Shown: positions 14,985 to 22,394 of the stretch, in pieces
Layout of the letters: the number at the start of each line of letters is the position of its first letter
How positions within the stretch are numbered: position 1 is the first letter of the stretch
Source: an uncultured Eubacteriales bacterium
GTDB taxonomy: Bacteria; Bacillota; Clostridia; TANB77; CAG-508
Length of the DNA stretch: 46,655 nt
Assembly (NCBI GenBank): GCA_949288185.1
Contig: CASEIZ010000050.1
Coordinates: 99,020-145,674, forward strand
Direction of reading: 5' to 3'
Notes under the pieces: generated by a model
Seen by the model: the letters and a program-made list of their open reading frames with translations, nothing else
The model's database searches: none
Told to the model about the DNA's origin: nothing
Program-made: the position numbers and the translations under genes

Positions 14985-15676
14985 TCAAGGGCTTTGCGGA
15001 ACAATTCTACGAATTCCATGAAGTCACTTTCATGGAACGAATATGTATGCTCCGCAGTTCTCTGGTCCGGAGAACTGGTACTTCCAGTCCACCATTTTTC
15101 AATGATGGAAGGAAGAAGATTACAAGGAATAGATATTTTCATGTATCTATCCTCGAACTTTTCCTGGTACTCATCCCGAGGTTCTACCAAGAGAACTTCA
15201 GGAGGAAAGTCTGCTTTATTTACCCAAGCTTTCTTAGGCAACAAACAGATTCTAAACTTTCCAACTTCAACAGCATCTGTGAGAAGTTGCTGAAGTTGAG
15301 TTTCTTTTTGTTCCTCAACAGACAGGAAATCTGAAGAAGAACAATCAGAATCCAGGAAATCTTCTAGAGGGAGCATGCTTCTCCCTAAATTTCTTTCTAT
15401 CCAACGACGATTGAAGCAATCGGTCGGAAGAAAAGAAATTTCTTTTGGTTTCGGTGAAGTCACATTGAAGGGAGCTTCTGTCGAAACCATTACCCGGCAA
15501 GCCTTATTTCCCTTCCGGAAGATAAGGTCTTTGTAACGGTACACATCGCCAGGTCTACCTGGGATTGTACCATTATGGGTTTCCTCAATTTCGAACCCCT
15601 CCTTGAGAAGGATTCGAGCGGTTTCTTCTGGTGTGTGTGGAGTTTTAAGTCTCCACACTAGTAATGTTTTTTTCAT
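14966..15676 (-). CDS. Orphan protein of foreign composition, unknown function
   Basis: 236 residues from the ATG at 15676 (MKKTLLVWRLKTPHTPEETA). An in-frame ATG at 15736 would fall at the predicted transcription start (-10 at 15743-15748) and so be leaderless. The 15676 start has a purine-rich AGGAAAGGAGA upstream, separated from it by an 8-bp hairpin. Visible pieces are ARILLKEGFEIEETHNG, GDVYRYKDLIFRKGNKACRV and an acidic serine-rich middle (DFLDSDCSSSDFLSVEEQKE). I recognise no family. Base composition is clearly richer in G+C, and codon use (CTC, CCG, CGG, GGG) differs from all neighbours. It has its own promoter and terminator on the opposite strand, which points to recent transfer. 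Confidence 0.7.
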   Translation of the reverse strand: MKKTLLVWRLKTPHTPEETARILLKEGFEIEETHNGTIPGRPGDVYRYKDLIFRKGNKACRVMVSTEAPFNVTSPKPKEISFLPTDCFNRRWIERNLGRSMLPLEDFLDSDCSSSDFLSVEEQKETQLQQLLTDAVEVGKFRICLLPKKAWVNKADFPPEVLLVEPRDEYQEKFEDRYMKISIPCNLLPSIIEKWWTGSTSSPDQRTAEHTYSFHESDFMEFVELFRKALEKVVVN

Positions 15677-15686
15677 TTGTTTATTT

Positions 15687-15718
15687 GCCAGTTGGATGGC
15701 AACTGGCTCTCCTTTCCT
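15687..15718 (-). promoter_or_regulatory. SD-hairpin-ATG leader of the orphan gene
   Basis: On the minus strand AGGAAAGGAGA (15718-15708) is followed by a hairpin with arms GCCAGTTG and CAACTGGC (15707-15687) and then by AAATAAACAA and ATG. Folding of the hairpin would place the SD about 10 bases from the start codon. Inference from layout. Confidence 0.4.
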
Positions 15719-15742
15719 AATTTTTGCAAATTGCATACATTC

Positions 15743-15771
15743 ATTATACCATAATAAACATAAAACCTCAA
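15743..15771 (-). promoter_or_regulatory. Sigma-A promoter of the orphan gene
   Basis: On the minus strand TTGAGG (15771-15766), 17 bases, and a consensus TATAAT (15748-15743). The start site is predicted near 15736, giving a leader of about 60 bases to the ATG at 15676. Confidence 0.65.
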
Positions 15772-15812
15772 ATTATGTTCATGGATGTTTTCGATAATAT
15801 TTGACATTTAAA

Positions 15813-15884
15813 TGTCGCATAGACAAACGAACCCAATGCGACATAATCAAAAATGTCGCACAGACAAACGAACCCAATGCGACA
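15813..15884. repeat. Palindromic repeat pair
   Basis: Copies at 15813-15843 and 15854-15884, both AGACAAACGAACCCA orientation with GCG-type ends (the second begins TGTCGCAC). Confidence 0.9.
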
Positions 15885-15988
15885 AATAAGCAAACAAACT
15901 CAAACAAAACGGGAGCAAAAGGATCTGCTCCAGATGGACCCTTGATTTTTTTTCATATTTACAGTATAATGCTAATGTTATTATAAAA

Positions 15989-16060
15989 TGTCGCATAGAC
16001 AAACGAACCTAATGCGACATGACCAAAAATGTCGCATAGACAAACGAACTTAATGCGACA
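15989..16060. repeat. Palindromic repeat pair directly upstream of alaS
   Basis: Copies at 15989-16019 and 16030-16060, AGACAAACGAAC orientation, GCG-type ends. Start-to-start distance is 41 bases, the same as in the preceding pair. The alaS SD (AAGAAGGGAAG) follows within 4-15 bases. Confidence 0.9.
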
Positions 16061-16080
16061 AAAAGAAGGGAAGATTTTAA

Positions 16081-17838
16081 ATGAAAGCAATTGAGATTAG
16101 AAACAAATATTTAGATTTTTTTAAGAAACATGGACATGCTGTTATTCCGTCAGCTTCATTGATACCAGAAAATGATCCATCTGTTTTGTTTACAACTGCT
16201 GGTATGCAACCATTAGTGCCTTATTTATTAGGTGAGAAACACCCAGAGGGAACTAGATTAACAGATTATCAAAAGTGTGTGAGAACCAATGATATTGATG
16301 AGGTTGGAGATAATAGACATTTAACTTATTTTGAGATGCTTGGAAACTGGTCTTTGGGAGATTATTTTAAAGAAGAGTCTATTAAGATGAGTTTTGAGTT
16401 TTTGACGAAAGAGCTACAAATACCAGTAGAAAAGTTATCTGTTACTTGTTTTGCAGGAGATGATGATTGTCCAAGAGATGATGTTTCTGCTAAAGTATGG
16501 AAAGAAGCCGGAATTTTAGATGGCCATATCTATTTTTATGGAAAAGATGACAACTGGTGGATTGCAGGAGAAGAAGGACCATGTGGACCAGATACAGAAA
16601 TGTTCTATGATACAGGTAAGCCAGCATGTGGACCAGATTGCCAACCTTCTTGTGATTGTGGTAAATATGTAGAAATTTGGAATAATGTGTTTATGGAATA
16701 TTATAAAGATAAAAATGGATATTCTAAATTAAAACAAAGAAATGTAGATACTGGTTTAGGCTTAGAAAGAATGACGATGCTATTACAAGGTAAAGAAACA
16801 CCATTTGATACAGAGTTATTCTTACCAGTTATGGAAAAAATACAAGAGCTACAAAAAGTAGATCATATAGAAAGTAGAAGAATTATCGCAGAACATTTAC
16901 GTTCTAGCATGATGATTATTGCTGATGGTGGAAGACCAAGCAATATTGATAGAGGATATGTTTTAAGAAGATTAATTCGTAGAATGATAAGACATATGAA
17001 TAAATTACAAATTGATTTATCAGAATTATCAAATCTAATAGATATCAATGTAGATAATCTAAAAGAAATGTATCCAGAGTTAGAACAAAATAGAGATACA
17101 ATCAAAAATGTCATCAATGAAGAGAAAGATAAATTTGTAAAAACATTAACACATGGAGAAAGAGAGTTTGACAAAGAAATGCAAAAGGCAAAACAACAAG
17201 GAAAAACAGAAATTGATGCAAAAGTTGTATTCAGATTATATGATACGTATGGTTTCCCACCAGAGGTAACAAAGGAATTAGCAGATGAAAATGATATGAC
17301 AGTAGATTTAAAAGGATTTGAACAATTATTTAAGGAGCATCAAGAAAAATCAAGACAAGGAAGTACACAAAAATTTAAAGGTGGACTTGCTGACCAAAAT
17401 GAAAAAACAATTGCATATCATACTGCTACTCACTTATTACATCAAGCATTAAGAACTGTTTTAGGTGACCATGTAAAACAAAGTGGTTCTAATATCACAG
17501 AGGAAAGATTACGTTTTGACTTTACACATCCACAAAAAATGACAAAAGAAGAAATCCAAAAAGTAGAAGACTTAGTCAATGAACAAATTCAAAGAGATTT
17601 ACCAGTTACTTGTGAAGAAATGAGTTATGAAGATGCTAAAAATTCAGGTGCTATTGGATTATTTACAGATAAATATGGAGATAAAGTAAAAGTATATACC
17701 ATTGGTGATTTTAGCAAAGAGATTTGTGGAGGACCTCACGTTATGCATACAGGAGATATGGGAAGATTTAAAATTAAAAAAGAAGAATCAAGTTCTTCAG
17801 GAATTAGAAGAATTAAAGCGGTTTTAATAAAAGAATAA
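16081..17838 (+). CDS. alaS: Alanyl-tRNA synthetase, minimal form
   Basis: 585 residues against roughly 870-880 for typical bacterial AlaRS. The class II catalytic domain is complete: RNKYLDFFKKHGHAVIPSAS, FTTAGMQPLVPYLLGEKHPE, TYFEMLGNWSLGDYF, VEIWNNVFMEYY, DTGLGLERM. The tRNA-recognition helices follow (EHLRSSMMIIADGGRPSN). After KVVFRLYDTYGFPPEVTKEL the sequence passes almost directly to the editing (SAD) domain: HTATHLLH (His447, His451) and ICGGPHVMHTGDMG (Cys549, His553), the four zinc ligands. Absent are the roughly 100-residue beta-barrel normally between LYDTYGFP and HTATHLL, and the whole C-terminal DHHA1/C-Ala domain. The gene ends naturally at ...GIRRIKAVLIKE with a downstream terminator, so this is not an obvious truncation. 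Short AlaRS forms occur in some reduced bacteria. Confidence 0.93.
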   Translation: MKAIEIRNKYLDFFKKHGHAVIPSASLIPENDPSVLFTTAGMQPLVPYLLGEKHPEGTRLTDYQKCVRTNDIDEVGDNRHLTYFEMLGNWSLGDYFKEESIKMSFEFLTKELQIPVEKLSVTCFAGDDDCPRDDVSAKVWKEAGILDGHIYFYGKDDNWWIAGEEGPCGPDTEMFYDTGKPACGPDCQPSCDCGKYVEIWNNVFMEYYKDKNGYSKLKQRNVDTGLGLERMTMLLQGKETPFDTELFLPVMEKIQELQKVDHIESRRIIAEHLRSSMMIIADGGRPSNIDRGYVLRRLIRRMIRHMNKLQIDLSELSNLIDINVDNLKEMYPELEQNRDTIKNVINEEKDKFVKTLTHGEREFDKEMQKAKQQGKTEIDAKVVFRLYDTYGFPPEVTKELADENDMTVDLKGFEQLFKEHQEKSRQGSTQKFKGGLADQNEKTIAYHTATHLLHQALRTVLGDHVKQSGSNITEERLRFDFTHPQKMTKEEIQKVEDLVNEQIQRDLPVTCEEMSYEDAKNSGAIGLFTDKYGDKVKVYTIGDFSKEICGGPHVMHTGDMGRFKIKKEESSSSGIRRIKAVLIKE

Positions 17839-17969
17839 TGTGATACATTTGTATTTCACATATGTATAATATGGAACATTTTGATGTTGACAACAAAATG
17901 ATAAATAGGTTCTGGAGCAAGAAGAGAACAGAAAAATTAAGGAAACAGGAAAAATGAAAAATAGATAAA

Positions 17970-17995
17970 AAAGCCTTGATAAACAAGGCTTTTTA
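17970..17995 (+). terminator. Rho-independent terminator after alaS
   Basis: AAGCCTTG and CAAGGCTT pair around ATAAA, followed by TTTAT. Its 3' arm lies inside the spacer of the promoter at 17976-18004. Confidence 0.7.
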
Positions 17996-18004
17996 TGTTA
18001 TAAT
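17976..18004 (+). promoter_or_regulatory. Promoter overlapping the alaS terminator
   Basis: TTGATA at 17976-17981 (in the terminator stem-loop), 17 bases, consensus TATAAT at 17999-18004. It would serve the small Lys-rich gene at 18069. Confidence 0.5.
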
Positions 18005-18043
18005 ATTAATTGTAAAGTTATTTTTAATAAAAGAGGTGAAAAT

Positions 18044-18061
18044 CTTAGAAGGAGTTCTAAG
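18044..18061 (+). promoter_or_regulatory. Hairpin with the ribosome binding site in its loop
   Basis: CTTAGAA (18044-18050) and TTCTAAG (18055-18061) are perfect 7-base arms and the loop is exactly GGAG. It lies 8-25 bases upstream of the ATG at 18069. The SD-ATG distance of 14 bases is long unless this structure forms. Confidence 0.45.
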
Positions 18062-18068
18062 TTAAAAT

Positions 18069-18461
18069 ATGAGAAATAATTATGGAACACAACCAGTAAA
18101 TGGTGAAAGAATGAGAATACGTGTAATAGCTACCTTATTTGATATAATAGGTGGTTCTCCTGTGAATGCAGAACAGAGTAAGATAGATAAAGAAGTAAAA
18201 GAAGTTGAAAAAAGCCAGAATGAGGACTATATAAAAAAATTAACAGAAATGGTGACTTCATATAAGACAGGAAAAGTTAAACCAAGCAAAAAGATTGTAC
18301 AAGAATATAAAGATGGAAAACTTAAAGCAGAAAGAGGATCAAAAATGAAAAAAGCAGAAATGAAAATACAAAATGCAGAGAAAGGAACCAAAACAAAGAA
18401 AGTAGGAACGCAAACAGATTCAAAAGAAAATAGAGAAAGAGAAGATAGAGAAATAGGATAA
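18069..18461 (+). CDS. Small Lys-rich hypothetical protein
   Basis: 130 residues with no recognised family. It begins MRNNYGTQPVNGERMRIRVI, then a short hydrophobic patch (IATLFDIIGGSPVNAEQ), then a very basic and acidic helical tail (KLTEMVTSYKTGKVKPSKKI, later many KK/EK). There is no transmembrane segment. It has its own promoter, an unusual SD-in-loop leader, and a terminator at 18493. Weak coding evidence beyond these signals. Confidence 0.55.
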   Translation: MRNNYGTQPVNGERMRIRVIATLFDIIGGSPVNAEQSKIDKEVKEVEKSQNEDYIKKLTEMVTSYKTGKVKPSKKIVQEYKDGKLKAERGSKMKKAEMKIQNAEKGTKTKKVGTQTDSKENREREDREIG

Positions 18462-18492
18462 ACGTATTAAAAAGAATGATTATGTAACACAA

Positions 18493-18527
18493 AAATACAA
18501 GAATTTTGAAATTCTTGTATTTTTTAC
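18493..18527 (+). terminator. Rho-independent terminator
   Basis: AATACAAGAATTT and AAATTCTTGTATT pair perfectly (13 bp) around TG, followed by TTTT. It separates the Lys-rich gene from the tRNA promoter. Confidence 0.8.
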
Positions 18528-18556
18528 TTGACAAAAGGAAAAACTACCAGTATAAT
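18528..18556 (+). promoter_or_regulatory. Consensus promoter of the tRNA-Met gene
   Basis: TTGACA at 18528-18533, 17 bases, TATAAT at 18551-18556: both hexamers match the sigma-A consensus perfectly, as expected for a stable RNA. Confidence 0.85.
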
Positions 18557-18561
18557 ATTAC

Positions 18562-18587
18562 TTGCTAACTAGCAAACAAGTTAGCAA
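18562..18587 (+). repeat. Inverted repeat in the tRNA leader
   Basis: TTGCTAACT and AGTTAGCAA are perfect 9-base arms around an 8-base loop, between the promoter and the tRNA. It could be a processing hairpin or an operator. Confidence 0.5.
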
Positions 18588-18603
18588 AATAAAATATAAA
18601 TAT

Positions 18604-18680
18604 GGCGAAGTAGCTCAGTTGGCTAGAGCATTCGGTTCATACCCGAAGGGTCATGTGTTCGAATCACATCTTCGCTACCA
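18604..18680 (+). tRNA. tRNA-Met (CAT anticodon)
   Basis: A 77-base cloverleaf with encoded CCA. The acceptor GGCGAAG pairs with CTTCGCT, the D arm is GCTC/GAGC, the anticodon arm TTCGG-TTCATAC-CCGAA places CAT at the anticodon, and the T arm is ATGTG-TTCGAAT-CACAT. The first acceptor pair is G-T. An elongator Met is most likely; tRNA-Ile with a lysidine-modified CAT cannot be excluded by eye. Confidence 0.93.
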
Positions 18681-18681
18681 A

Positions 18682-18714
18682 AAAATACTCCTATAAAAAG
18701 GAGTATTTTTTTAT
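18682..18714 (+). terminator. Rho-independent terminator after tRNA-Met
   Basis: AAAAATACTCCT and AGGAGTATTTTT pair around ATAAAA, followed by TT. Confidence 0.8.
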
Positions 18715-18991
18715 AAATAATAAAGTATTATATTCAAAATTATAATAAATATACCAAAAAATAGAAAAAACCATCACTATATGCTAAAAGTATAAACTTA
18801 AAAAAATCATTTAATTTTAAAAACCTACTTGTTATTTAATTCACTTTATAGTATAGTATGCATAGGAAATAAGATAAAATACAGAAAAAATCAGGTAACA
18901 CGTATCACACTAATACCAACAGTTACACGAATTTTGAAAATGACAATCACAAGTAATATCAAAACCTTAAACAAAAGAAAGGGGAACGAAA
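18715..18991 (+). other. AT-rich spacer with promoter
   Basis: No gene is supported here. TTGTTA at 18829-18834 and TATAGT at 18852-18857 with a 17-base spacer form a likely promoter for the membrane protein at 18992, giving a leader of about 127 bases with no further recognisable structure. Confidence 0.45.
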
Positions 18992-19558
18992 ATGAATCTA
19001 GCAGAAATATTAATTATCGTTGTCAACATAGCAATACTTATACTACCACTTGTCATGCTAATAGAAAACTTGTTAAAAAGAAATTACAAAATATTAAATA
19101 TATGCATGCTAATCAATGTATTTGTATGGATATATTTGTCATATTTATGGAATGTAAGAAATCCAGGATTCTGGATAAAATGTGATACGAGAATACTAAA
19201 TCTAATTGCTAGTATCATATTGATTGCATCCATCATTACATTCATATTGCAAATCAAACATAAGAAAAGTAACAAACTACTAATTATGATAGCAATCATA
19301 TTTGTATTCTATATTATTATGACAAATGATACAACATATGAAGAAAGAACAAGAGTGGATTTAGTTTCAGAAAAAACCATTCGAGAATATGTTTTAGAAG
19401 AACATATACCATATATTGCATTTTTAAGTATAGAACTAGAACTTTTTGTTAATTTGTTAGACAGTCATAAGTTAGGAAGAGAGGAGAAAAAGCTAACAAA
19501 AAGCGATAAAAAACGAGCAAAAAAGGAAGAAAAAGAAGAAAATGAGAATGCAAAATAA
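18992..19558 (+). CDS. Small multi-pass membrane protein, unknown
   Basis: 188 residues; AAAGGGGA 6-7 bases before ATG. Four hydrophobic segments are visible: about 5-25 (ILIIVVNIAILILPLVMLI), 34-52, 68-87 (LNLIASIILIASIITFILQI) and 94-110 (LLIMIAIIFVFYIIM). An extracytoplasmic or cytoplasmic charged loop follows, then a very basic tail rich in KK and EE. Family not recognised. It precedes the TYAWFS protein by 134 bases, but that gene has its own promoter. Confidence 0.65.
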   Translation: MNLAEILIIVVNIAILILPLVMLIENLLKRNYKILNICMLINVFVWIYLSYLWNVRNPGFWIKCDTRILNLIASIILIASIITFILQIKHKKSNKLLIMIAIIFVFYIIMTNDTTYEERTRVDLVSEKTIREYVLEEHIPYIAFLSIELELFVNLLDSHKLGREEKKLTKSDKKRAKKEEKEENENAK

Positions 19559-19562
19559 TTTT

Positions 19563-19586
19563 ACAAAATGTAACAAAATTGTAATA
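19563..19586. promoter_or_regulatory. Candidate operator, TGTAACA/TTGTAA words
   Basis: ACAAAATGTAACAAAATTGTAA contains inverted TTACA-type words just upstream of the -35 box at 19617, mirroring the TGTTACAA words upstream of the ftsA promoter. Shared control is inference. Confidence 0.35.
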
Positions 19587-19616
19587 AAAACGTAAAATAA
19601 TTATAACCAAAAATTG

Positions 19617-19645
19617 TTGACAATGGAAAATTTAGATAGTAAAAT
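19617..19645 (+). promoter_or_regulatory. Sigma-A promoter of the TYAWFS gene
   Basis: TTGACA at 19617-19622, 17 bases, TAAAAT at 19640-19645. Confidence 0.65.
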
Positions 19646-19692
19646 AAAATAAAATTAATAATAATAATAGTGAATGTTGTAAAGGAGAAACA

Positions 19693-20832
19693 ATGGGGAA
19701 AAGTAAGAAAAACAAGAGAAAATCAGAGATGAATGCAATGTTTTTTATCATATTATTTGCGCTAGTAATATTTATTATATCAACTTATGCGTGGTTCTCA
19801 ACACAAAGAAATGTATCCATTACAAACTTAAATGGTACTGTAGAAGTAGCAGAAGGTTTGGAAATTTCTTTAGATGCTGAAAACTGGTCAAATGGTTTGG
19901 TACTAGGTGATGAAGAAGGACAATTAGATATCATAGAAGATGCTTATGATGGAAACTCTAACATAAAACCTTCAGAAATGTTACCAGTATCTACATTAGG
20001 ATTAGCAGGCTCTAATCGAGAAGACTTGCTAATGTTGAGAGGTACACTAAACAATTCGATTCAATTAAATAATATTTTAAGAATGGATGAAACAGAAACA
20101 AACCCAGAAGTGACAGATTATCCAGGATATTTTGCATTTGATGTATTTTTAAAGAACTCATCAAGACAAGACGACATAGATGATGTATTACAATTAAATT
20201 ATGACTCTTCATTAGAAATTATGGAGACAGACAAAAGTAGTACAGGATTACAAAACACAGCAAGGGTTGCCTTTGCAAAATATACGGGAACATCAGATAC
20301 AATGGCAGATGCAGCAACTATCTTAAAAGAAACAGCAGGAGTAGGTGTTGGTAGTAGTCCAGCATATATTAGTGATGTGGCAATATGGGAACCAAATTCT
20401 AATGATCACGTAGATTATGTTGTACAAAACAATAATAAAATTACAGGGGCAGGTGCAAGCTTTACTGCAACTACCCAAATGGATACATATGCATTAACAG
20501 ATGCTTCAGAAAGACAATCTATTCCAGACATATATAAATGGGATGGTTCAGAAAGTCGTCTTCAAAAACAAAATGTATTACAAACAACAAAAACATCAAC
20601 AGAAGACTATTCAATTGCTGAAGGAGTTCAAAATCTAGTAAGTACAAGTGATGGTACAACAGAATTTGGAATAGCACCAAATAAAATTTGTAGAATTAGA
20701 ATATACTTATGGCTAGAAGGACAAGACGTTGACTGTATTAACTATGCTTCACATGGTGGAGGGGTAAAAGTCAATATAGGATTAGTAAAAGGATCAGTAG
20801 AAGGTTCACATGAATTAGATGGTGGTGACTAA
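19693..20832 (+). CDS. Membrane-anchored or secreted protein with a TYAWFS motif (TasA/SipW-substrate-like)
   Basis: 379 residues; AAGGAG 6 bases before ATG. A basic N-terminus (GKSKKNKRKSEM) precedes a transmembrane or signal helix (about 15-32), which is followed at once by STYAWFST, a motif typical of Firmicute surface proteins related to TasA/camelysin-type SipW substrates. The rest is a soluble extracellular-looking domain with an NLNGTVEVAEGLEISLDAEN opening and a C-terminal strand pair (CRIRIYLWLEGQDVDCINYA, VKVNIGLVKGSVEGS). This ending resembles that of several uncharacterised Clostridia surface proteins. It may be a fibre or pilus-like subunit, but no sortase motif or dedicated signal peptidase gene is visible nearby. 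Confidence 0.6.
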   Translation: MGKSKKNKRKSEMNAMFFIILFALVIFIISTYAWFSTQRNVSITNLNGTVEVAEGLEISLDAENWSNGLVLGDEEGQLDIIEDAYDGNSNIKPSEMLPVSTLGLAGSNREDLLMLRGTLNNSIQLNNILRMDETETNPEVTDYPGYFAFDVFLKNSSRQDDIDDVLQLNYDSSLEIMETDKSSTGLQNTARVAFAKYTGTSDTMADAATILKETAGVGVGSSPAYISDVAIWEPNSNDHVDYVVQNNNKITGAGASFTATTQMDTYALTDASERQSIPDIYKWDGSESRLQKQNVLQTTKTSTEDYSIAEGVQNLVSTSDGTTEFGIAPNKICRIRIYLWLEGQDVDCINYASHGGGVKVNIGLVKGSVEGSHELDGGD

Positions 20833-20843
20833 TAAAACAAATA

Positions 20844-20886
20844 ATATGTCATAAAACTTGTAATAGATACAGGTTTTATGACATAT
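20844..20886 (+). repeat. Intergenic hairpin, 14-bp perfect arms
   Basis: ATATGTCATAAAAC (20844-20857) and GTTTTATGACATAT (20873-20886) pair perfectly around a 15-base loop. There is no T-run; it could be an RNA processing or stability hairpin between the two flanking genes. Confidence 0.6.
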
Positions 20887-20919
20887 GTAGATTATATATA
20901 CGAAAGATTGGAGGGTAAA

Positions 20920-22116
20920 ATGGCAAAGAAATTATTAGAAGATACAAAAGAAGTGCAAACAAGAAAAAGAACACAAAAAAGTTCAAAAGAAGATATCTAT
21001 GCATTCGATTTTGAACCAATAGAAGAACAAGAAAATGTAGTCCAAAACCCACCAAAAAGCAAACGAGGAAGAAAGAAAAAAGTAGAAACAACATTTGAGT
21101 TTGATGATATTAGAAAAAACGAAATGATTGCAAATATAGATTTAATGCGAGAAAGAATAGAAGAAGGACAAAAATATATAGAAGATATTAAAGAAACAAA
21201 AACAAAGAAAAAGAAAAGTACAAAAGAAGGAACAGATACAAGTATTTTTGCAGATATTTTAAAAAAGGAACCAAAAACAAGAAAAAGAAGAACCAAAAAA
21301 GTAGAAGAACCAAAAGATATTCATGAAGGAATAAAAATAAATGCAAAAGATGGTGTTACAGATGTATTTTTGGATGAAAATCAATATAGAATAGAAATGC
21401 AAAAAACAGAATACAATCTATATACCAAAAACAGTGGTTCATCATATATCATCGTTAGAGATACTGAAATTAGAGTCATTTGCGGTGAGGTTTATTTAGT
21501 ATTGCATAAAGACCATCAAGATTACGAAATTATTACAAACCAAGACTTTAAAATCAATTATGTTATTGATAATCTTGAAAGAAAAGACAATGTTGTTAAT
21601 TTTAAATTAACAAATTTAACAGAAATTATTGCAAATGAAGATGGTTTAAATTTTGTAATCGATGAAGAAAAGGTTATCGAAAATACTTTAGAAGATAATA
21701 AAACATTAGTAATTTCAGAAGAAGATGGAAAGGTGTATTTGCCATACACAAAAGCTGAAATAAAAAATGAAATATTAGAACATAAAGGTACAAAAATTTC
21801 TGATTTAATAGAAGAAAAATATATATGCCCATTAGATAAATATAAAAATGCCATAAGAGCAAGATTTAGAGAAGGGTATAACTTAATGTATAAAAAAGAA
21901 GGCAAATCTAGAAGAAGTGCTGTTTTATTAGGCATTGAGTTGATGTTTGAAACCAATTTACATCCAGCAGTTATATCTGCATGTAAAAATTTGGAGGAAT
22001 TAGACATTTATTTAGATTGCCTAGAAGATAATGAATTGGAGAAATTTTCATGCTTTAAAATTATATACAAAAGTTTACCAATGCTTCATAAGAAAAATAA
22101 AGTTCAAGAATTTTAA
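20920..22116 (+). CDS. Lys-rich protein with C-terminal helical domain, unknown
   Basis: 398 residues from ATG 20920 (GGAGGG 4-5 bases upstream). The frame extends to 20878, but that start lies inside a hairpin and lacks an SD. Residues 1-140 are highly basic, with repeated KRGRKKK, KTKKKKSTKE and RKRRTKK clusters suggesting nucleic-acid or polyanion binding. Residues about 150-270 are beta-rich (YIIVRDTEIRVICGEVYLVL). Residues 280-398 are helical (YKNAIRARFREGYNLMYKKE, SRRSAVLLGIELMFETNLHP). There is no signal peptide, so it is cytoplasmic. I do not recognise the family. A palindromic repeat with a T-run follows the stop. Confidence 0.6.
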   Translation: MAKKLLEDTKEVQTRKRTQKSSKEDIYAFDFEPIEEQENVVQNPPKSKRGRKKKVETTFEFDDIRKNEMIANIDLMRERIEEGQKYIEDIKETKTKKKKSTKEGTDTSIFADILKKEPKTRKRRTKKVEEPKDIHEGIKINAKDGVTDVFLDENQYRIEMQKTEYNLYTKNSGSSYIIVRDTEIRVICGEVYLVLHKDHQDYEIITNQDFKINYVIDNLERKDNVVNFKLTNLTEIIANEDGLNFVIDEEKVIENTLEDNKTLVISEEDGKVYLPYTKAEIKNEILEHKGTKISDLIEEKYICPLDKYKNAIRARFREGYNLMYKKEGKSRRSAVLLGIELMFETNLHPAVISACKNLEELDIYLDCLEDNELEKFSCFKIIYKSLPMLHKKNKVQEF

Positions 22117-22117
22117 A

Positions 22118-22214
22118 TGTCGCATTAAGTTCGTTTGTCAATGCGACATTTTTTGTCTCATTGACAAACGATCTCAATGAGACATTGCATTGACAAAACG
22201 AACTCAATAAGACA
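22118..22214. repeat. Palindromic repeat cluster (2 full, 1 decayed)
   Basis: 22118-22148 is GCG/GCG type in TTCGTTTGTC orientation, followed by TTTTTT and probably terminating the preceding gene. 22154-22184 is the matched TCT/GAG type, TGTCTCAT...ATGAGACA. 22186-22214 is a degenerate copy. Confidence 0.9.
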
Positions 22215-22238
22215 AAACGATTGAATATCAATAGTTGG

Positions 22239-22275
22239 GGTGGAAAACAGTGAAGTTTTCTGCCTCAGCTTTTTT
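22239..22275 (+). terminator. Terminator-like hairpin
   Basis: GGTGGAAAAC and GTTTTCTGCC pair with a central G-G/T-T type interruption around AGTGAA; CTCAGCTTTTTT follows. Confidence 0.45.
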
Positions 22276-22348
22276 AGTCGCAAATCCAAAAAAACAAACG
22301 GACCAAAAAGGACCAAAAAGAACCAGATTTCAACGAACCAGCCAAAAA

Positions 22349-22379
22349 TGTCGCATAGACAAACGAACCTAATGCGACA
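22349..22379. repeat. Palindromic repeat, single copy
   Basis: Full 31-bp GCG/GCG copy, AGACAAACGAACCTA orientation, 15 bases upstream of the promoter array. Confidence 0.9.
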
Positions 22380-22394
22380 CCAATGGATCTAAAT

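Larger units (their letters stand above)
15737..16080. other. Spacer before alaS with four palindromic repeats
   Basis: 344 bases. It contains the minus-strand promoter, repeat copies at 15813, 15854, 15989 and 16030, and between them a degenerate GGATCTGCTCCAGATGGACCC segment (about 15921-15941). No T-box or riboswitch was recognised. Confidence 0.6.

Noticed and set aside
14963..15334. Plus-strand frames of 107-123 codons opposite the orphan gene
   Set aside because: No SD, and they begin within the terminator palindrome; the minus-strand frame has promoter, SD and terminator.
15885..16080. T-box or other riboswitch upstream of alaS
   Set aside because: No T-box sequence, specifier loop or antiterminator was seen; the spacer is mostly palindromic repeats.
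18829..19185. Plus-strand frame of 118 codons overlapping the membrane protein gene
   Set aside because: It starts in the promoter, lacks an SD, and overlaps the better-supported frame at 18992.
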